A stretch of 64,000 nucleotides of DNA from Novosphingobium cyanobacteriorum (lineage in GTDB: Bacteria; Pseudomonadota; Alphaproteobacteria; Sphingomonadales; Sphingomonadaceae), in assembly GCF_029436685.1 (NCBI RefSeq), contig NZ_JAROCY010000002.1, positions 248,001 to 312,000 of the forward strand, read 5' to 3'. The position numbers and the translations under genes were made by a program. The notes under the pieces were generated by a model. That model saw only the letters and a program-made list of their open reading frames with translations, had not been told where the DNA came from and ran no database searches. Positions 1 through 8,873 of this stretch are shown here, one piece after another. Numbering within the stretch: position 1 is the first letter of the stretch; each line of letters starts with the position of its first letter.

Positions 1-2073
1 CTGCAGGTCTTCTGCCTGCGAGGCCAGTTCCTCGGAGGTGGATGAGATCTGGTCCGACGCAGCGGCGTTCATCTGGGTCACCTTGTCGAGCTGCTGGATC
101 GCCTCGTTGATCTGCGATGCGCCGATGTCCTGTTCGCGGCAGGCAGCGCTGATTTCCGTGACCAGTTCGGCGGTGCGGCGGATGTCTGGGACCAGGCGGG
201 CAAGCATTTCACCCGCGTCGGTCGCCACCTTGACCGTCTCGGACGAGACCGAGACAATCTCTGCCGCAGCGGTCTGGCTGCGTTCGGCCAGCTTGCGCAC
301 TTCCGAAGCGACGACGGCGAAGCCCTTGCCGTGTTCGCCAGCGCGAGCGGCCTCGACTGCCGCGTTCAGGGCCAGCAGGTCGGTCTGGCGGGCGATTTCC
401 TGCACGATGCCGATCTTTTCGGCGATGGTGCGCATGGCGTTGACGGCTTTCTCGACCGCCTGGCCGGACGCCTCGGCATCGCGCGAGGACTGGCGGGCGA
501 TCTTCTCGGTCTGGGCGGCGTTGTCTGCGTTCTGTTTGATGTTCGCAGCCATCTGCTCCATCGAGGCGGAGGCTTCCTCGGCAGAGGCGGCCTGTTCGGT
601 GGCACCCTGCGAGACCTGTTCGGAGCTGGCGGCAAGCTGACGACTGCCGGTGGACACGTTTTCTGCAGCAACAGACGTGCTGCCCACCACGGTGCGGAGG
701 CGCTCGAGCATGGCGACCAGCGCCAGGCCGAGCTGGTCATCGGCGGAGAGGGCCTGATGCTGGACGGTAAGGTCCCCTTCCGCAATGCGGTCAGCCACGG
801 CAGCAGTCAGCCGCAGGTTTTCCACCAGGCGGTTGATCGCGTCACGCATCTGCTGGTGATCGCCGTGGCAGTCGATGGTCACCAGTTCCTGCAGGTTGCC
901 GCCGCTGACCACGTCGAGCACGCGGTTCCCTTCCTCGATGGGCAGGATGATGGCATCGAGCATGCCGTTGATGCCCGCGATCAGCCTGGCGAAATCGCCC
1001 ACGAAGCGGTTCGCCTCGCCCCGTTCGTTAAGCCGGCCAGCAGTGGCGGCAACGATCAGGCGCTGGATCTCCGCGGTGATCTCGCGCAGGTTCATGCGCA
1101 GCGTTTCCACGGTATCGTTGATGAATGCCTTCTTGCCGGGGAACTGCTCCAGCGCGGCGTCGAAGTTGCCTTCGCCGAATTCGCGGATGCAGGCCATGGC
1201 CTTCTTCTTCACGGCGATGTGCCCGGCGACCATTTCGTTGATGCCGCGCGCCACGGCGGCGAAATCGCCCAGGAACTTGCCGTCGTCGATCATCACGTCG
1301 ATCTCGCCGCGATCGTGCTCGGCAGACATGTGGTTCATCTCGGTGATCAGGCCGATCAGGTTCTGGCGCAGCGTCTCGACGGTCTGGTTGATGAAGGCCT
1401 TCTTGCCGGGGAACTGTTCCAGCGGAGCCTTGAAGTTGCCTTCAGCCAATTCCTTGACGCAGGCCATCGCCTTCTTCTTCACGTCGATATGCCCGGCGAC
1501 CATGGAATTGATGCCACGTGCGACCAAGCCGAAGTCACCCTGGAACTTGCCGTCGTCGATCATCACGTCGATGTCGCCCCGGTCATGCTCGGCAGACATG
1601 TGGTTCATCTCGGCAATCAGGCCAGATAGGTTGCCGCGCAGGCCTTCGATGATTTCGTTGATGAAGGCCTTCTTGCCCGGAAGCTGCGGCATCGGCGCCT
1701 TGAAGTTGCCCAGCCCGAATTCGCGCACGCAGGCCATGGCCTGCTTCTTCACGCTGATGTGCGCATCGACGAGGTCATTGATGTCGCGCGCCATCGCGCC
1801 GAACTGGCCGGGCAGGCGGTTTGCATCGATCTTCACGTCAATGTCGCCCGCAGCGTGTTCGGCAATGACATGGCCAATCTGCGAGGAAAGCTGTTCGACC
1901 GGGGCAGCCATGCCATCAAGCAGGCGGTTGAAGGCTGCCAGCACGGCCTGGGTCCGGGCGTTGGCGGCTGGCGCTTCCAGACGCTGCGACAGGTCGCCCC
2001 GAGCCAACGCGCCTTCGACCCGCGCGATTTCCGCCAGGATCAGATCTGACGAGATTGGCGAGAAGATTGTCAT
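1..2073 (-). CDS. Soluble methyl-accepting chemotaxis protein with HAMP-like repeats (3' end outside window)
   Basis: Chemoreceptor that would signal through the CheA and CheW encoded just upstream in the same operon. The 691 visible codons start at an ATG and contain no hydrophobic segment, so the receptor is predicted to be cytoplasmic. Residues of about 40-330 hold HAMP-like units repeated with a period of 90 residues, each ending near a GKKAFIN motif. The C-terminal half is the signalling helix pair, with the conserved hairpin tip around [19 protein letters not shown] and [18 protein letters not shown]. No sensor domain is visible before the repeats. The reading frame is still open at base 1, so the C-terminus is missing. 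The ligand is unknown. The start is the best candidate, but its ribosome binding site is poor. Confidence 0.93.
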   Translation of the reverse strand, partial: MTIFSPISSDLILAEIARVEGALARGDLSQRLEAPAANARTQAVLAAFNRLLDGMAAPVEQLSSQIGHVIAEHAAGDIDVKIDANRLPGQFGAMARDINDLVDAHISVKKQAMACVREFGLGNFKAPMPQLPGKKAFINEIIEGLRGNLSGLIAEMNHMSAEHDRGDIDVMIDDGKFQGDFGLVARGINSMVAGHIDVKKKAMACVKELAEGNFKAPLEQFPGKKAFINQTVETLRQNLIGLITEMNHMSAEHDRGEIDVMIDDGKFLGDFAAVARGINEMVAGHIAVKKKAMACIREFGEGNFDAALEQFPGKKAFINDTVETLRMNLREITAEIQRLIVAATAGRLNERGEANRFVGDFARLIAGINGMLDAIILPIEEGNRVLDVVSGGNLQELVTIDCHGDHQQMRDAINRLVENLRLTAAVADRIAEGDLTVQHQALSADDQLGLALVAMLERLRTVVGSTSVAAENVSTGSRQLAASSEQVSQGATEQAASAEEASASMEQMAANIKQNADNAAQTEKIARQSSRDAEASGQAVEKAVNAMRTIAEKIGIVQEIARQTDLLALNAAVEAARAGEHGKGFAVVASEVRKLAERSQTAAAEIVSVSSETVKVATDAGEMLARLVPDIRRTAELVTEISAACREQDIGASQINEAIQQLDKVTQMNAAASDQISSTSEELASQAEDLQ

Positions 2074-2131
2074 GGGAGGCAGGCCTTTCTCTCTGTGGGA
2101 GCAGTGGAGGGCGTGGAACGGAGCAGGCGCA

Positions 2132-2623
2132 TCAGGCGGCTTCTGCAAGGGTTGAAAAGATCGTCGGCAAGTTGGGGATAACGATCACATGCTGCGGGTT
2201 GCGCACCAGTTCGCGCACGAATTCGCGCCGCCAGCGCATGCCCAGCACCGGGGGCTCGCAGCTGTCTGCACGATCGAGGATCGCCACTTCGTGCACCTTG
2301 TCGGCGCGCAGGCCGATCTGCAGCGGTTCGCCGTCCAGTTCGGTCTCGATCACCACGATGCGGTGGTCGGTCTGGACGGCGGCGTCGCTGTCGGTGGGCA
2401 TGCCGAAGGCGACGCGCAGGTCTGCGATCGGGATGATCTTGCCACGGAAGTTGACCACGCTGGCCACCAGGGGCGGCGCGCCTGGCACCCATGTTTCGGG
2501 CAGGAGATCAAGGATCTCGCGGATGTTCACCGCTTCGATGGCGAGCCGTTCGTCACCGATGTCGAAGGTCAGCACTTCAAGCTGGCCGTTTTCGTCCCAT
2601 GGGGTTGTGCTGGCGTGCTGCAT
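2132..2623 (-). CDS. cheW: Chemotaxis coupling protein CheW
   Basis: Adaptor that links chemoreceptors to the CheA kinase in the cytoplasm. The 163-residue product is one CheW-like SH3-type domain. It has typical stretches such as [11 protein letters not shown] near the N-terminus, [15 protein letters not shown] in the middle, and a C-terminal region with [11 protein letters not shown]. The frame is open further upstream, but the ATG at 2623 lies 4 bases after the cheA stop and gives the normal CheW length, so it is the likely start. The gene sits between cheA and the receptor gene on the same strand, consistent with one transcript. Confidence 0.93.
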   Translation of the reverse strand: MQHASTTPWDENGQLEVLTFDIGDERLAIEAVNIREILDLLPETWVPGAPPLVASVVNFRGKIIPIADLRVAFGMPTDSDAAVQTDHRIVVIETELDGEPLQIGLRADKVHEVAILDRADSCEPPVLGMRWRREFVRELVRNPQHVIVIPNLPTIFSTLAEAA

Positions 2624-2627
2624 GCTG

Positions 2628-4622
2628 TCACCCGGCGGCGCGAAGCCGCTCCTCCTGCTGCTGGCCCAGCGCGACGAGCTGGACGACATCGAGAATCAGC
2701 GCCACGCCGCCATCGCCAAGGATGGTCGCGCCCGAGAAGCTGGGCACCGCGCGATGCAGGCTGGACATCGACTTGATCACCGTCTGGTGGCTGCCGATGA
2801 TCTGATCGACCACCAGGCCTACGCGTTCGCCGCCCGTGGCGATGACCACGATCTTCTGGAAGGGATCGGGCCGGGTTCCGGTGGCGAAGACCTCGCGCAG
2901 GCGCAGGAACGGCACCAGCCGTTCGCGCAGCTGGATCATGCTGCGCCCCCGCGAACGGATATCGTCTTCCAGGCTGAGTTCGAGGCATTCCTCGACAGCG
3001 GCGAGCGGGATCACGTAGTTGCCGTTGCCCACGCGCACCAGCAGGCCTTCGATGATGGCAAGGGTCAGCGGGATGCGCAGGGTGATGACCGAGCCCTTGC
3101 CGGGCTCGCTCGCCATGTCGATATGGCCGCGCAGGCCCTCGATGGTGCGCTTGACCACGTCCATGCCCACGCCCCGGCCAGACAGGTTGGTGACCTGCGC
3201 TGCGGTGGAGAAGCCGGGCTGGAAGATCGCCTGCAGCAGTTCGCTGTCGCTCACCACCTGGCCCGGCTGGATCAGCCCGTTCGCCTCGGCCTTGGCGCGG
3301 ATCCGCTCGCGGTTGAGGCCGCGGCCGTCGTCGTGGATGGTGATCAGCACTTCGCCGCCGGCCTGCTGCGCTGAAAGGCGGATGGTGCCGGTGGCGGGCT
3401 TGCCCGCGGCAATGCGCTCTTCCTCGGTCTCCAGCCCATGGTCGCAGGCGTTGCGGATCAGATGGACGATGGGATCGGCCAGCCGTTCCGACACGGTCTT
3501 GTCGATCTCGGTGCTCTCGCCATCGGTGACGAGATCGATGGACTTGCCGGTTTCGCGCGCCAGATCGTGGACCAGCCGGCGGAACCGGCCGAACAGGGTG
3601 GCGATGGGCACCATGCGCAGGACCATCATGGTGTCGCGCAGTTCGTTCGCCAGTCGCTCGACCTCTTCGGAGATCGAGCGCAGGGCCAGTTCGCCGGCCG
3701 GGCCGGAAACGCCATTGTTGGTCAACTGGGCAAGGCGGCTCTGCACGATGACCAGTTCGCCAACGCGGTCCATCAGCAGGTCTAGCCGCTCGGCCGGCAC
3801 CCGCACGCTTTCGCTTGGCGGGCGGGCGGCGCGCTGGCCGGACGAATCCGTTCCGGCTTCGACGGCAGGCGCTTCATCGATGTCGCCCGCGTCCGCTGCC
3901 GTCGCCGCTGGCGCATCACCGGCCGGATCGGACGCGGCGGAGATCTCCTCGATCTCCAGCGTCATGTCATCCATCACGAAAAGGAAAACATCCTCGATAT
4001 CCTCGCGGCTGATCGCGCCCTGCAGTTCAACCTCCCATCCGATCAGGCACTGGGCGGGGTCGAGCGACTTCAGGGGCGGAAGCGCATCGGTCAACGCGGT
4101 GACGCTGGCACTGCCAAGATCGCGCAGTTCGTCCAGCAGGATCAGCGGGTTGGTGCCATTGGCCATGGCTTCCGGGGGCAGGCGGAATCTCACGCGCCAA
4201 TGGTGCGTGGCCTGTCCCGCAGGCTGTTCTGGCGCAGGCCCATTCTCTGCCAGTGCAATGGCGGCGTGCAGTTCCTGCAGGATCGCGGCACTTGCTGCGT
4301 CAAGACCCTCACCATCGCCGTGGAGCAGCGCGCGCATGTGGTCCATGGCGGAAAGGGTGACGGCGACAAGCTGCGCGGTCGCGGGGGCCAGGCCCTTGCG
4401 CACGCGATCGAAGGCCGTCTCGCAATGGTGGGTGAAGCCGGCCAGCGCATCGAAGCCGAACATCGCGCCCGAGCCCTTGAGCGTGTGCATGCCGCGGAAC
4501 ACGGCATCGACAAGCGGACGACTTTCAAGATCGTGGCTGAGATCGAGCAGCGCCTGCTCGGTGGTGTCGAGCAGTTCGCCCGCCTCCACGCGGAAGGCCT
4601 CGGCCGGATCCTGCGCGCTCAC
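2628..4622 (-). CDS. cheA: Chemotaxis histidine kinase CheA
   Basis: Sensor kinase that autophosphorylates and passes phosphate to CheY. The 664-residue protein begins with an Hpt domain whose phospho-accepting histidine is His46 in the MHTLKGSG motif. A middle region of about residues 150-245 ends in an acidic linker. The dimerisation helices, an HATPase domain (N box LIRNACDHGLE, G boxes DDGRGL and GRGVGMDVV) and a CheW-like regulatory domain follow. The start is taken as GTG at 4622 because it overlaps the cheY stop as GTGA and places the Hpt domain at the N-terminus. An upstream in-frame start would only add residues that overlap cheY. Translational coupling to cheY is likely. Confidence 0.95.
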   Translation of the reverse strand: MSAQDPAEAFRVEAGELLDTTEQALLDLSHDLESRPLVDAVFRGMHTLKGSGAMFGFDALAGFTHHCETAFDRVRKGLAPATAQLVAVTLSAMDHMRALLHGDGEGLDAASAAILQELHAAIALAENGPAPEQPAGQATHHWRVRFRLPPEAMANGTNPLILLDELRDLGSASVTALTDALPPLKSLDPAQCLIGWEVELQGAISREDIEDVFLFVMDDMTLEIEEISAASDPAGDAPAATAADAGDIDEAPAVEAGTDSSGQRAARPPSESVRVPAERLDLLMDRVGELVIVQSRLAQLTNNGVSGPAGELALRSISEEVERLANELRDTMMVLRMVPIATLFGRFRRLVHDLARETGKSIDLVTDGESTEIDKTVSERLADPIVHLIRNACDHGLETEEERIAAGKPATGTIRLSAQQAGGEVLITIHDDGRGLNRERIRAKAEANGLIQPGQVVSDSELLQAIFQPGFSTAAQVTNLSGRGVGMDVVKRTIEGLRGHIDMASEPGKGSVITLRIPLTLAIIEGLLVRVGNGNYVIPLAAVEECLELSLEDDIRSRGRSMIQLRERLVPFLRLREVFATGTRPDPFQKIVVIATGGERVGLVVDQIIGSHQTVIKSMSSLHRAVPSFSGATILGDGGVALILDVVQLVALGQQQEERLRAAG

Positions 4623-4984
4623 CGGCCAAGCACCTTGCGCGTGACCTTGAGCAGGTTGTCGGCCACGAACGGCTTGACCAGCCATCCGGTCGCCCCGGCC
4701 GCCTTGGCCTCCTGCTTCATGCCTTCATCGGATTCGGTGGTCAGGAAGATGATCGGCGTGCCGGCCTGGATCGGCAGCTTGCGGATCTCGCGGATCATCT
4801 CCAGCCCGTTCATGTTGGGCATGTTGAGATCGGTGATGATCATGTCGTACTTGGCGGTGCGCGCCTTGGCGAGACCTTCGGCGCCATCGGCGGCTTCGGC
4901 CACGATATGGCCCGCACCGGACAGCGCGATGCGGATGGCCATGCGCACGCTCATCGAATCATCGACGGTCAGGATGCTGGTCAC
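4619..4984 (-). CDS. cheY: Single-domain response regulator CheY
   Basis: Receiver-domain protein of 121 residues, the output partner of CheA. The acidic pair is Asp8-Asp9, the phospho-acceptor is Asp52 in the ITDLNMP motif, the switch threonine is at position 82 or 83 (FLTTES), and the conserved lysine is Lys104 (VKPF). No output domain is present. It starts at GTG 4984, overlapping the stop of the preceding STAS gene as GTGA, and its own stop overlaps the GTG of cheA in the same way. A flagellar motor target is the usual role of CheY. No flagellar gene is in the window, so another output such as twitching or development remains possible. Confidence 0.95.
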   Translation of the reverse strand: MTSILTVDDSMSVRMAIRIALSGAGHIVAEAADGAEGLAKARTAKYDMIITDLNMPNMNGLEMIREIRKLPIQAGTPIIFLTTESDEGMKQEAKAAGATGWLVKPFVADNLLKVTRKVLGR

Positions 4985-5268
4985 CGGCCGACCTCCGCAA
5001 CTGAGACGAGATCGTGCAGGCCAGCGCGCTCTGCGAGCGAAGCCAGCACGGGCGGAACGGGCGCAACGATCCGGACGGAACGGCCTTCGATTTCCGCCTG
5101 TTTGTGGGCCGATGCCAGGACCTGTACGAACGTCAGATCGGCGTCTTCCAATGCCGAAGCGTCAATCTCGACTTCGCTACCCGCATCGAATGCCTCGATG
5201 ATCGCATCGCGGATGCTTTCGATGGTGCCAATACTGGCCAATTTGCCGACAACGACAGTCATGCCCAT
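4981..5268 (-). CDS. STAS-domain protein heading the chemotaxis operon
   Basis: A 95-residue STAS domain of the SpoIIAA anti-sigma-antagonist type. The pattern VEIDASALEDADLTFVQVL corresponds to the strand, loop and helix that carry the phosphorylatable residue in SpoIIAA. Here a threonine occupies the usual serine position. A second ATG six bases downstream (5262) is an equally possible start. The gene is first in the operon and overlaps cheY by four bases. Small STAS proteins beside che genes are common, but the partner cannot be read from sequence, and no anti-sigma kinase is in the window. Confidence 0.85.
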   Translation of the reverse strand: MGMTVVVGKLASIGTIESIRDAIIEAFDAGSEVEIDASALEDADLTFVQVLASAHKQAEIEGRSVRIVAPVPPVLASLAERAGLHDLVSVAEVGR

Positions 5269-5720
5269 GTTCCCGATCGGGTTGCAGTTGTCCCGAATGG
5301 TACGGCACTTGTGTGACTTATCGCTTCGCCAAAACTAGCGGTTTCTACGGTTCAGATTGGAATAGGAAAAATAGTCATCATAGTGCCTGAGTTCAGACGA
5401 TCTTTATGCAGGGAATGCAAAGTCACCGTAGGGTCAAGTGGAGGAAATTAACCAGGTTTCGGCCCGATCTTTACGGGCATCGAGTTTCGGCAGAAGACAG
5501 ACAGATGAAATTGTTGCGTCTCGTCAGATTCTTACGGGCCGCTAGGCGGGCTGTCTTGTGACATGGCCAATTTGGAACAATAAATGCCTCTCGGGGCGCC
5601 GCACAGCAAACTCCGCCATTCTACCTGCCGCGGAGACGGGGCGCACTTGGTTAAGGAAAGATACGGTTTGAAAAGGCCGCAGCCCGATCCGCCAGATCGC
5701 TGCGTCGACGATGGCCGTAT
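5269..5720. other. Gene-free stretch upstream of the chemotaxis operon
   Basis: About 450 bases between the STAS gene and the tRNA terminator. I see no credible coding frame. It must hold the promoter of the minus-strand chemotaxis operon. On that strand, GCGATAA near 5320 loosely resembles the -10 element of flagellar sigma-28 promoters, but the -35 element and its spacing fit poorly, so no promoter is called. Confidence 0.5.
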
Positions 5721-5758
5721 TCCACAAACACAAAGGCCCGCAGTTTCCCGCGGGCCTT
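5721..5758 (-). terminator. Rho-independent terminator of the tRNA-Val gene
   Basis: A 9-bp perfect stem, AAGGCCCGC (5733-5741) with GCGGGCCTT (5750-5758), closes an 8-base loop. On the minus strand it is followed by a T-rich stretch. It lies 2 bases beyond the CCA end of the tRNA. Confidence 0.75.
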
Positions 5759-5760
5759 GG

Positions 5761-5835
5761 TGGTGGGCGCGACAGGGATTGAACCTGTGACCCCACCCGT
5801 GTGAAGGGTGTGCTCTACCGCTGAGCTACGCGCCC
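5761..5835 (-). tRNA. tRNA-Val (anticodon CAC)
   Basis: The minus strand folds as a full cloverleaf. The acceptor stem is GGGCGCG with CGCGCCC, the D arm contains AGCTCAGCGGTAGAGC, the anticodon stem CACCC/GGGTG closes the loop TTCACAC with anticodon CAC, and the T arm ACAGG-TTCAATC-CCTGT is canonical. Discriminator A and an encoded CCA end follow. It decodes GUG. Total length is 75 nt, with no intron. Confidence 0.97.
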
Positions 5836-5936
5836 GTCCATCAGGACGTCTGCCCGGCAGCACCGGGGCAGGGGCGCGCCTCTACGATGGCGCGGCGCGA
5901 TTGACAAGTGGGGTCGGCAAGATATTTGCGTGGCCC

Positions 5937-6248
5937 ATGACCGAACAAACCCCCGCACCCGAAACCGCCCCCACCACCTCGGGCGCGGATGTTCCGCCCG
6001 ATCGCCTGGCGATCAACCCGCGCAGCCCCTTCTTCGATGCCGACAAGCTGCGTCGCGGCATCGGCATCCGCTTCAAAGGCACGGTGCGCACCAACGTGGA
6101 AGAATACTGCATCTCCGAAGGGTGGGTGCGCGTGCAGGCCGGAAAAACCATGGACCGCAAGGGCAACCCGCTGACGCTGAAGCTGAGCGGGCCGGTGGAA
6201 GCGTGGTACGAGGACCTGGGCGAAGGGGCGCCGGTCGCGTCCTTGTAA
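5937..6248 (+). CDS. DUF3297 family protein
   Basis: A 103-residue protein of unknown function. After a proline- and threonine-rich N-terminal tail of about 25 residues it has the compact conserved block DRLAINPRSPFF, then RGIGIRFKG, NVEEYCISEGWVRV and GNPLTLKLSG-VEAWYED, which I recognise as the DUF3297 family. The start is the ATG at 5937. An upstream in-frame extension would run into the tRNA. The gene stands alone, just downstream of the divergently read tRNA-Val, and has no evident operon partner. No catalytic motif is visible. Confidence 0.85.
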   Translation: MTEQTPAPETAPTTSGADVPPDRLAINPRSPFFDADKLRRGIGIRFKGTVRTNVEEYCISEGWVRVQAGKTMDRKGNPLTLKLSGPVEAWYEDLGEGAPVASL

Positions 6249-6321
6249 GGCAAGCAAAGCCCATCAGGGCTTTGTTTGGCGGTACCGTGCCGCAACCCTT
6301 GGGGGCTGATCCTGCGCTGAT

Positions 6322-7215
6322 TCAGCGTGGCATCAGCCTGCCGCGTTCGCGGGCGACCAGTGCGGTCAGCCAGTCCTTGAAGGCGCGCACGCGGGCCAGG
6401 TTGTGCGTGTCCTTGTGCGTGACCAGCCAGAAACTGCGCACGATGCGCTTTTCCGGCAGCACGGGCACCAGCCACTTGTCCGCATCGCCGATGAAGCAGG
6501 GCAGCACGCCGATTCCCGCCCCCGCGCCGACGAGGCGGTGCTGGGCGATGATCGAGTTGGACCGGACGGTGGCGGTGAGGCCCGGCTCCCATTCATCGAG
6601 ATAGCGCAGTTCGGGCGCATAGAGCAGATCGGGCACATAGCCGACCAGCCTGTGCCCCTGTGCAAGGTCTGCCGGAGCGGCAGGGTTGCCGTGGCGGGCG
6701 AGGTAGCCGCGCGTGGCGTAGAGCCGCAGGGCATAGTCGGAAAGCTTGCCCGCGATCACCGGACCGGCGCGGGGGCGTGACAGCATCACGGCAAGGTCCG
6801 CCTCGCGCTTCGACGGGCTGAGATAGCCCGACGAGGCCACCAGATCGACCACCAGACGGGGCTGCAGGTCGGAGAACGAGGGCAGGGCGGGCGCGACGAT
6901 GGCGTTGCCGAGGCCCTCGGTCAGGCTCACGCGCAACTGCCCGGCAAGGCCGCTGCCGGCGGCGTGTTCGGCAATGCGGCTGGCGGCCTGCTCCATCGCC
7001 TCGACTTCGGCCAGCATCGCCTCGCCCGCCTCGGTCAGCACCTGTCCTTCACGCGTCTGTTCGAACAAGGTGGCGCCGACGCGCGCCTCCAGCCGGCGCA
7101 GGCGACGGCCGATGGTGGTGGCGTCCATGCCCATCGTGGCGGCGGCGCGCGCCATCTGCCCCGCGCGGGCGACGGCGAGAAAGGCCTGATAGTCGTTCCA
7201 GTCTGGCACCTGCAT
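6322..7215 (-). CDS. LysR-family transcriptional regulator, divergent from the valine operon
   Basis: A 297-residue regulator. Residues of about 5-65 form the winged HTH (FLAVARAGQMARAAATMGMD, then TTIGRRLRRLEARVGATLFEQ), followed by the LysR substrate-binding domain. The frame is open upstream, but the ATG at 7215 places the HTH at the N-terminus as is normal for LysR proteins. The gene is divergent from mmsA with 91 bases between the starts, so it is a natural candidate regulator of valine or branched-chain catabolism. A 20-bp palindrome overlaps its own start codon, which suggests autoregulation. The effector is unknown. Confidence 0.92.
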   Translation of the reverse strand: MQVPDWNDYQAFLAVARAGQMARAAATMGMDATTIGRRLRRLEARVGATLFEQTREGQVLTEAGEAMLAEVEAMEQAASRIAEHAAGSGLAGQLRVSLTEGLGNAIVAPALPSFSDLQPRLVVDLVASSGYLSPSKREADLAVMLSRPRAGPVIAGKLSDYALRLYATRGYLARHGNPAAPADLAQGHRLVGYVPDLLYAPELRYLDEWEPGLTATVRSNSIIAQHRLVGAGAGIGVLPCFIGDADKWLVPVLPEKRIVRSFWLVTHKDTHNLARVRAFKDWLTALVARERGRLMPR

Positions 7216-7226
7216 AATTGCAGGTG
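7207..7226. promoter_or_regulatory. 20-bp perfect palindrome over the LysR start codon
   Basis: CACCTGCA-TAAT-TGCAGGTG has 8-bp perfect arms around a 4-base AT spacer. It covers the LysR start codon (7213-7215) in the divergent gap before mmsA. The arrangement suits a LysR operator used for autorepression and mmsA control. No binding evidence is available. Confidence 0.5.
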
Positions 7227-7306
7227 GCCATCGCATTTTCACCTGTTGCTTGCAATCGTTCAGGAGCGCAGGGAGCGGCATCGGTTTTTCACGAGAGGAA
7301 ACATCC

Positions 7307-8806
7307 ATGCGCCTCATCGACCATTTCATCGCCGGCGGCACCGGTGGCCTTGCCACCGATCGCAAGGGCGACGTTTTCGATCCCAACAATGGCGGCGTGC
7401 AGGCGCAGGTCGTGCTCGGCGATGCCGAGACGCTGGAGCGCGCCGTGCAGGCGGCGCTGAAGGCGCAGCCGGCCTGGGCCGCCACCAATCCGCAGCGCCG
7501 CGCCCGCGTCATGTTCCGCTTCAAGGAACTGGTAGAGGCGAACATGGAAGAGCTGGCGCGCATGCTGAGCGCCGAGCACGGCAAGGTGATTGCCGACGCC
7601 AAGGGCGACGTGCAGCGCGGTCTGGAAGTGGTCGAGTTCGCCTGCGGCCTGCCGCACGTGATCAAGGGTGAATACACGCAGGGCGCGGGCCCGGGGATCG
7701 ACGTCTATTCGATGCGCCAGCCGATCGGCATCGGGGCGGGCATCACCCCGTTCAACTTCCCCGGCATGATCCCCCTGTGGATGAGCGCCATCGCCATTGC
7801 CACGGGCAACGCCTTCATCATCAAGCCTTCGGAACGCGATCCCTCGGTGCCGGTGCGGCTGGCCGAACTGTTCATCGAAGCCGGCCTGCCCGAAGGCATC
7901 TGCCAGGTTGTGCATGGTGACAAGGTGATGGTCGATGCGATCCTCGATCACCCGGCGATCGGGGCGATCAGCTTCGTCGGATCGTCCGACATCGCGCATT
8001 ATGTCTACAACCGTGGCGTGGCCGCCGGAAAGCGCGTGCAGGCCATGGGCGGCGCGAAGAACCACGGCATCGTGATGCCCGACGCGGACCTCGACCAGGT
8101 GGTGAACGACCTGTGCGGCGCGGCCTTCGGTTCGGCGGGCGAACGTTGCATGGCGCTGCCGGTGGTGGTGCCGGTGGGCGAGGATACGGCCGAGAAGCTG
8201 CGCGCCAAGCTGATCCCCGCGATCAACGCGCTGCGCGTGGGCGTGTCCACCGATCCCGAGGCGCACTATGGCCCGGTGGTAACCCAGGCGCACAAGGAGA
8301 AGGTCGAAGGCTGGATCGGCAAGTGCGTGGAAGAAGGCGGCGAACTGGTGATCGATGGCCGCGGCTTCACGCTGCAGGGCCACGAGAACGGCTATTTCGT
8401 CGGCCCGACGCTGATCGACCATGTCACACCGGACATGGACAGCTATCACAACGAGATCTTCGGCCCGGTGCTGCAGATCGTGCGCGCCAAGTCCTTTGAA
8501 GAGGCGGTCGAGCTGCCGAGCAAGCACCAGTATGGCAACGGCGTGGCGATCTTCACCCGCAATGGCCATGCCGCGCGCGAATTTGCGGCGCGCGTGAACG
8601 TGGGCATGGTGGGCATCAACGTGCCGATCCCGGTTCCGGTGGCCTATCACACCTTCGGGGGGTGGAAGCGGTCCGCATTTGGTGACACCAACCAGCACGG
8701 CATGGAAGGCGTTAAGTTCTGGACCAAGGTGAAGACCGTGACCCAGCGCTGGCCCGACGGTTCGCCGGATGGCGGCAATGCCTTTGTCATCCCGACGATG
8801 GGGTGA
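7307..8806 (+). CDS. mmsA: CoA-acylating methylmalonate-semialdehyde dehydrogenase
   Basis: Oxidises methylmalonate semialdehyde to propionyl-CoA with NAD and CoA, the last step of valine catabolism. The 499-residue protein has the aldehyde dehydrogenase fold, with Asn150 in TPFNFP and catalytic Cys281 in GSAGERCMALP. The usual ELGGK glutamate motif is replaced by a GGAKNHG motif, which is the hallmark of the CoA-dependent MmsA branch. The start is the ATG at 7307, preceded by GAGAGG. It is the first gene of a five-gene run encoding the isobutyryl-CoA to propionyl-CoA segment. A terminator-like hairpin follows the stop, so mmsA may be expressed above the downstream genes. Confidence 0.95.
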   Translation: MRLIDHFIAGGTGGLATDRKGDVFDPNNGGVQAQVVLGDAETLERAVQAALKAQPAWAATNPQRRARVMFRFKELVEANMEELARMLSAEHGKVIADAKGDVQRGLEVVEFACGLPHVIKGEYTQGAGPGIDVYSMRQPIGIGAGITPFNFPGMIPLWMSAIAIATGNAFIIKPSERDPSVPVRLAELFIEAGLPEGICQVVHGDKVMVDAILDHPAIGAISFVGSSDIAHYVYNRGVAAGKRVQAMGGAKNHGIVMPDADLDQVVNDLCGAAFGSAGERCMALPVVVPVGEDTAEKLRAKLIPAINALRVGVSTDPEAHYGPVVTQAHKEKVEGWIGKCVEEGGELVIDGRGFTLQGHENGYFVGPTLIDHVTPDMDSYHNEIFGPVLQIVRAKSFEEAVELPSKHQYGNGVAIFTRNGHAAREFAARVNVGMVGINVPIPVPVAYHTFGGWKRSAFGDTNQHGMEGVKFWTKVKTVTQRWPDGSPDGGNAFVIPTMG

Positions 8807-8816
8807 TGGGAGAACG

Positions 8817-8846
8817 GGCCGGGCGCTCAGGCTGCCCGGCCTTTTT
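8817..8846 (+). terminator. Intrinsic terminator or attenuator between mmsA and the acyl-CoA dehydrogenase gene
   Basis: GGCCGGGC (8817-8824) pairs with GCCCGGCC (8834-8841) around a 9-base loop and is followed by CTTTTT. It sits 11 bases after the mmsA stop and 28 bases before the next start, inside an otherwise co-directional cluster. Confidence 0.6.
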
Positions 8847-8873
8847 CCCGTTTGGGTCGATAGGGACGAGGAC

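Noticed and set aside
331..1629. 432-codon open frame on the plus strand antisense to the chemoreceptor
   Set aside because: It mirrors the real minus-strand receptor gene with its repeats. The translation has no domain, and GC-rich codon bias explains the open frame.
5300..5345. Sigma-28 type flagellar promoter for the chemotaxis operon
   Set aside because: Only part of the -10 element (GCGATAA) matches, and the -35 element and spacing do not fit.
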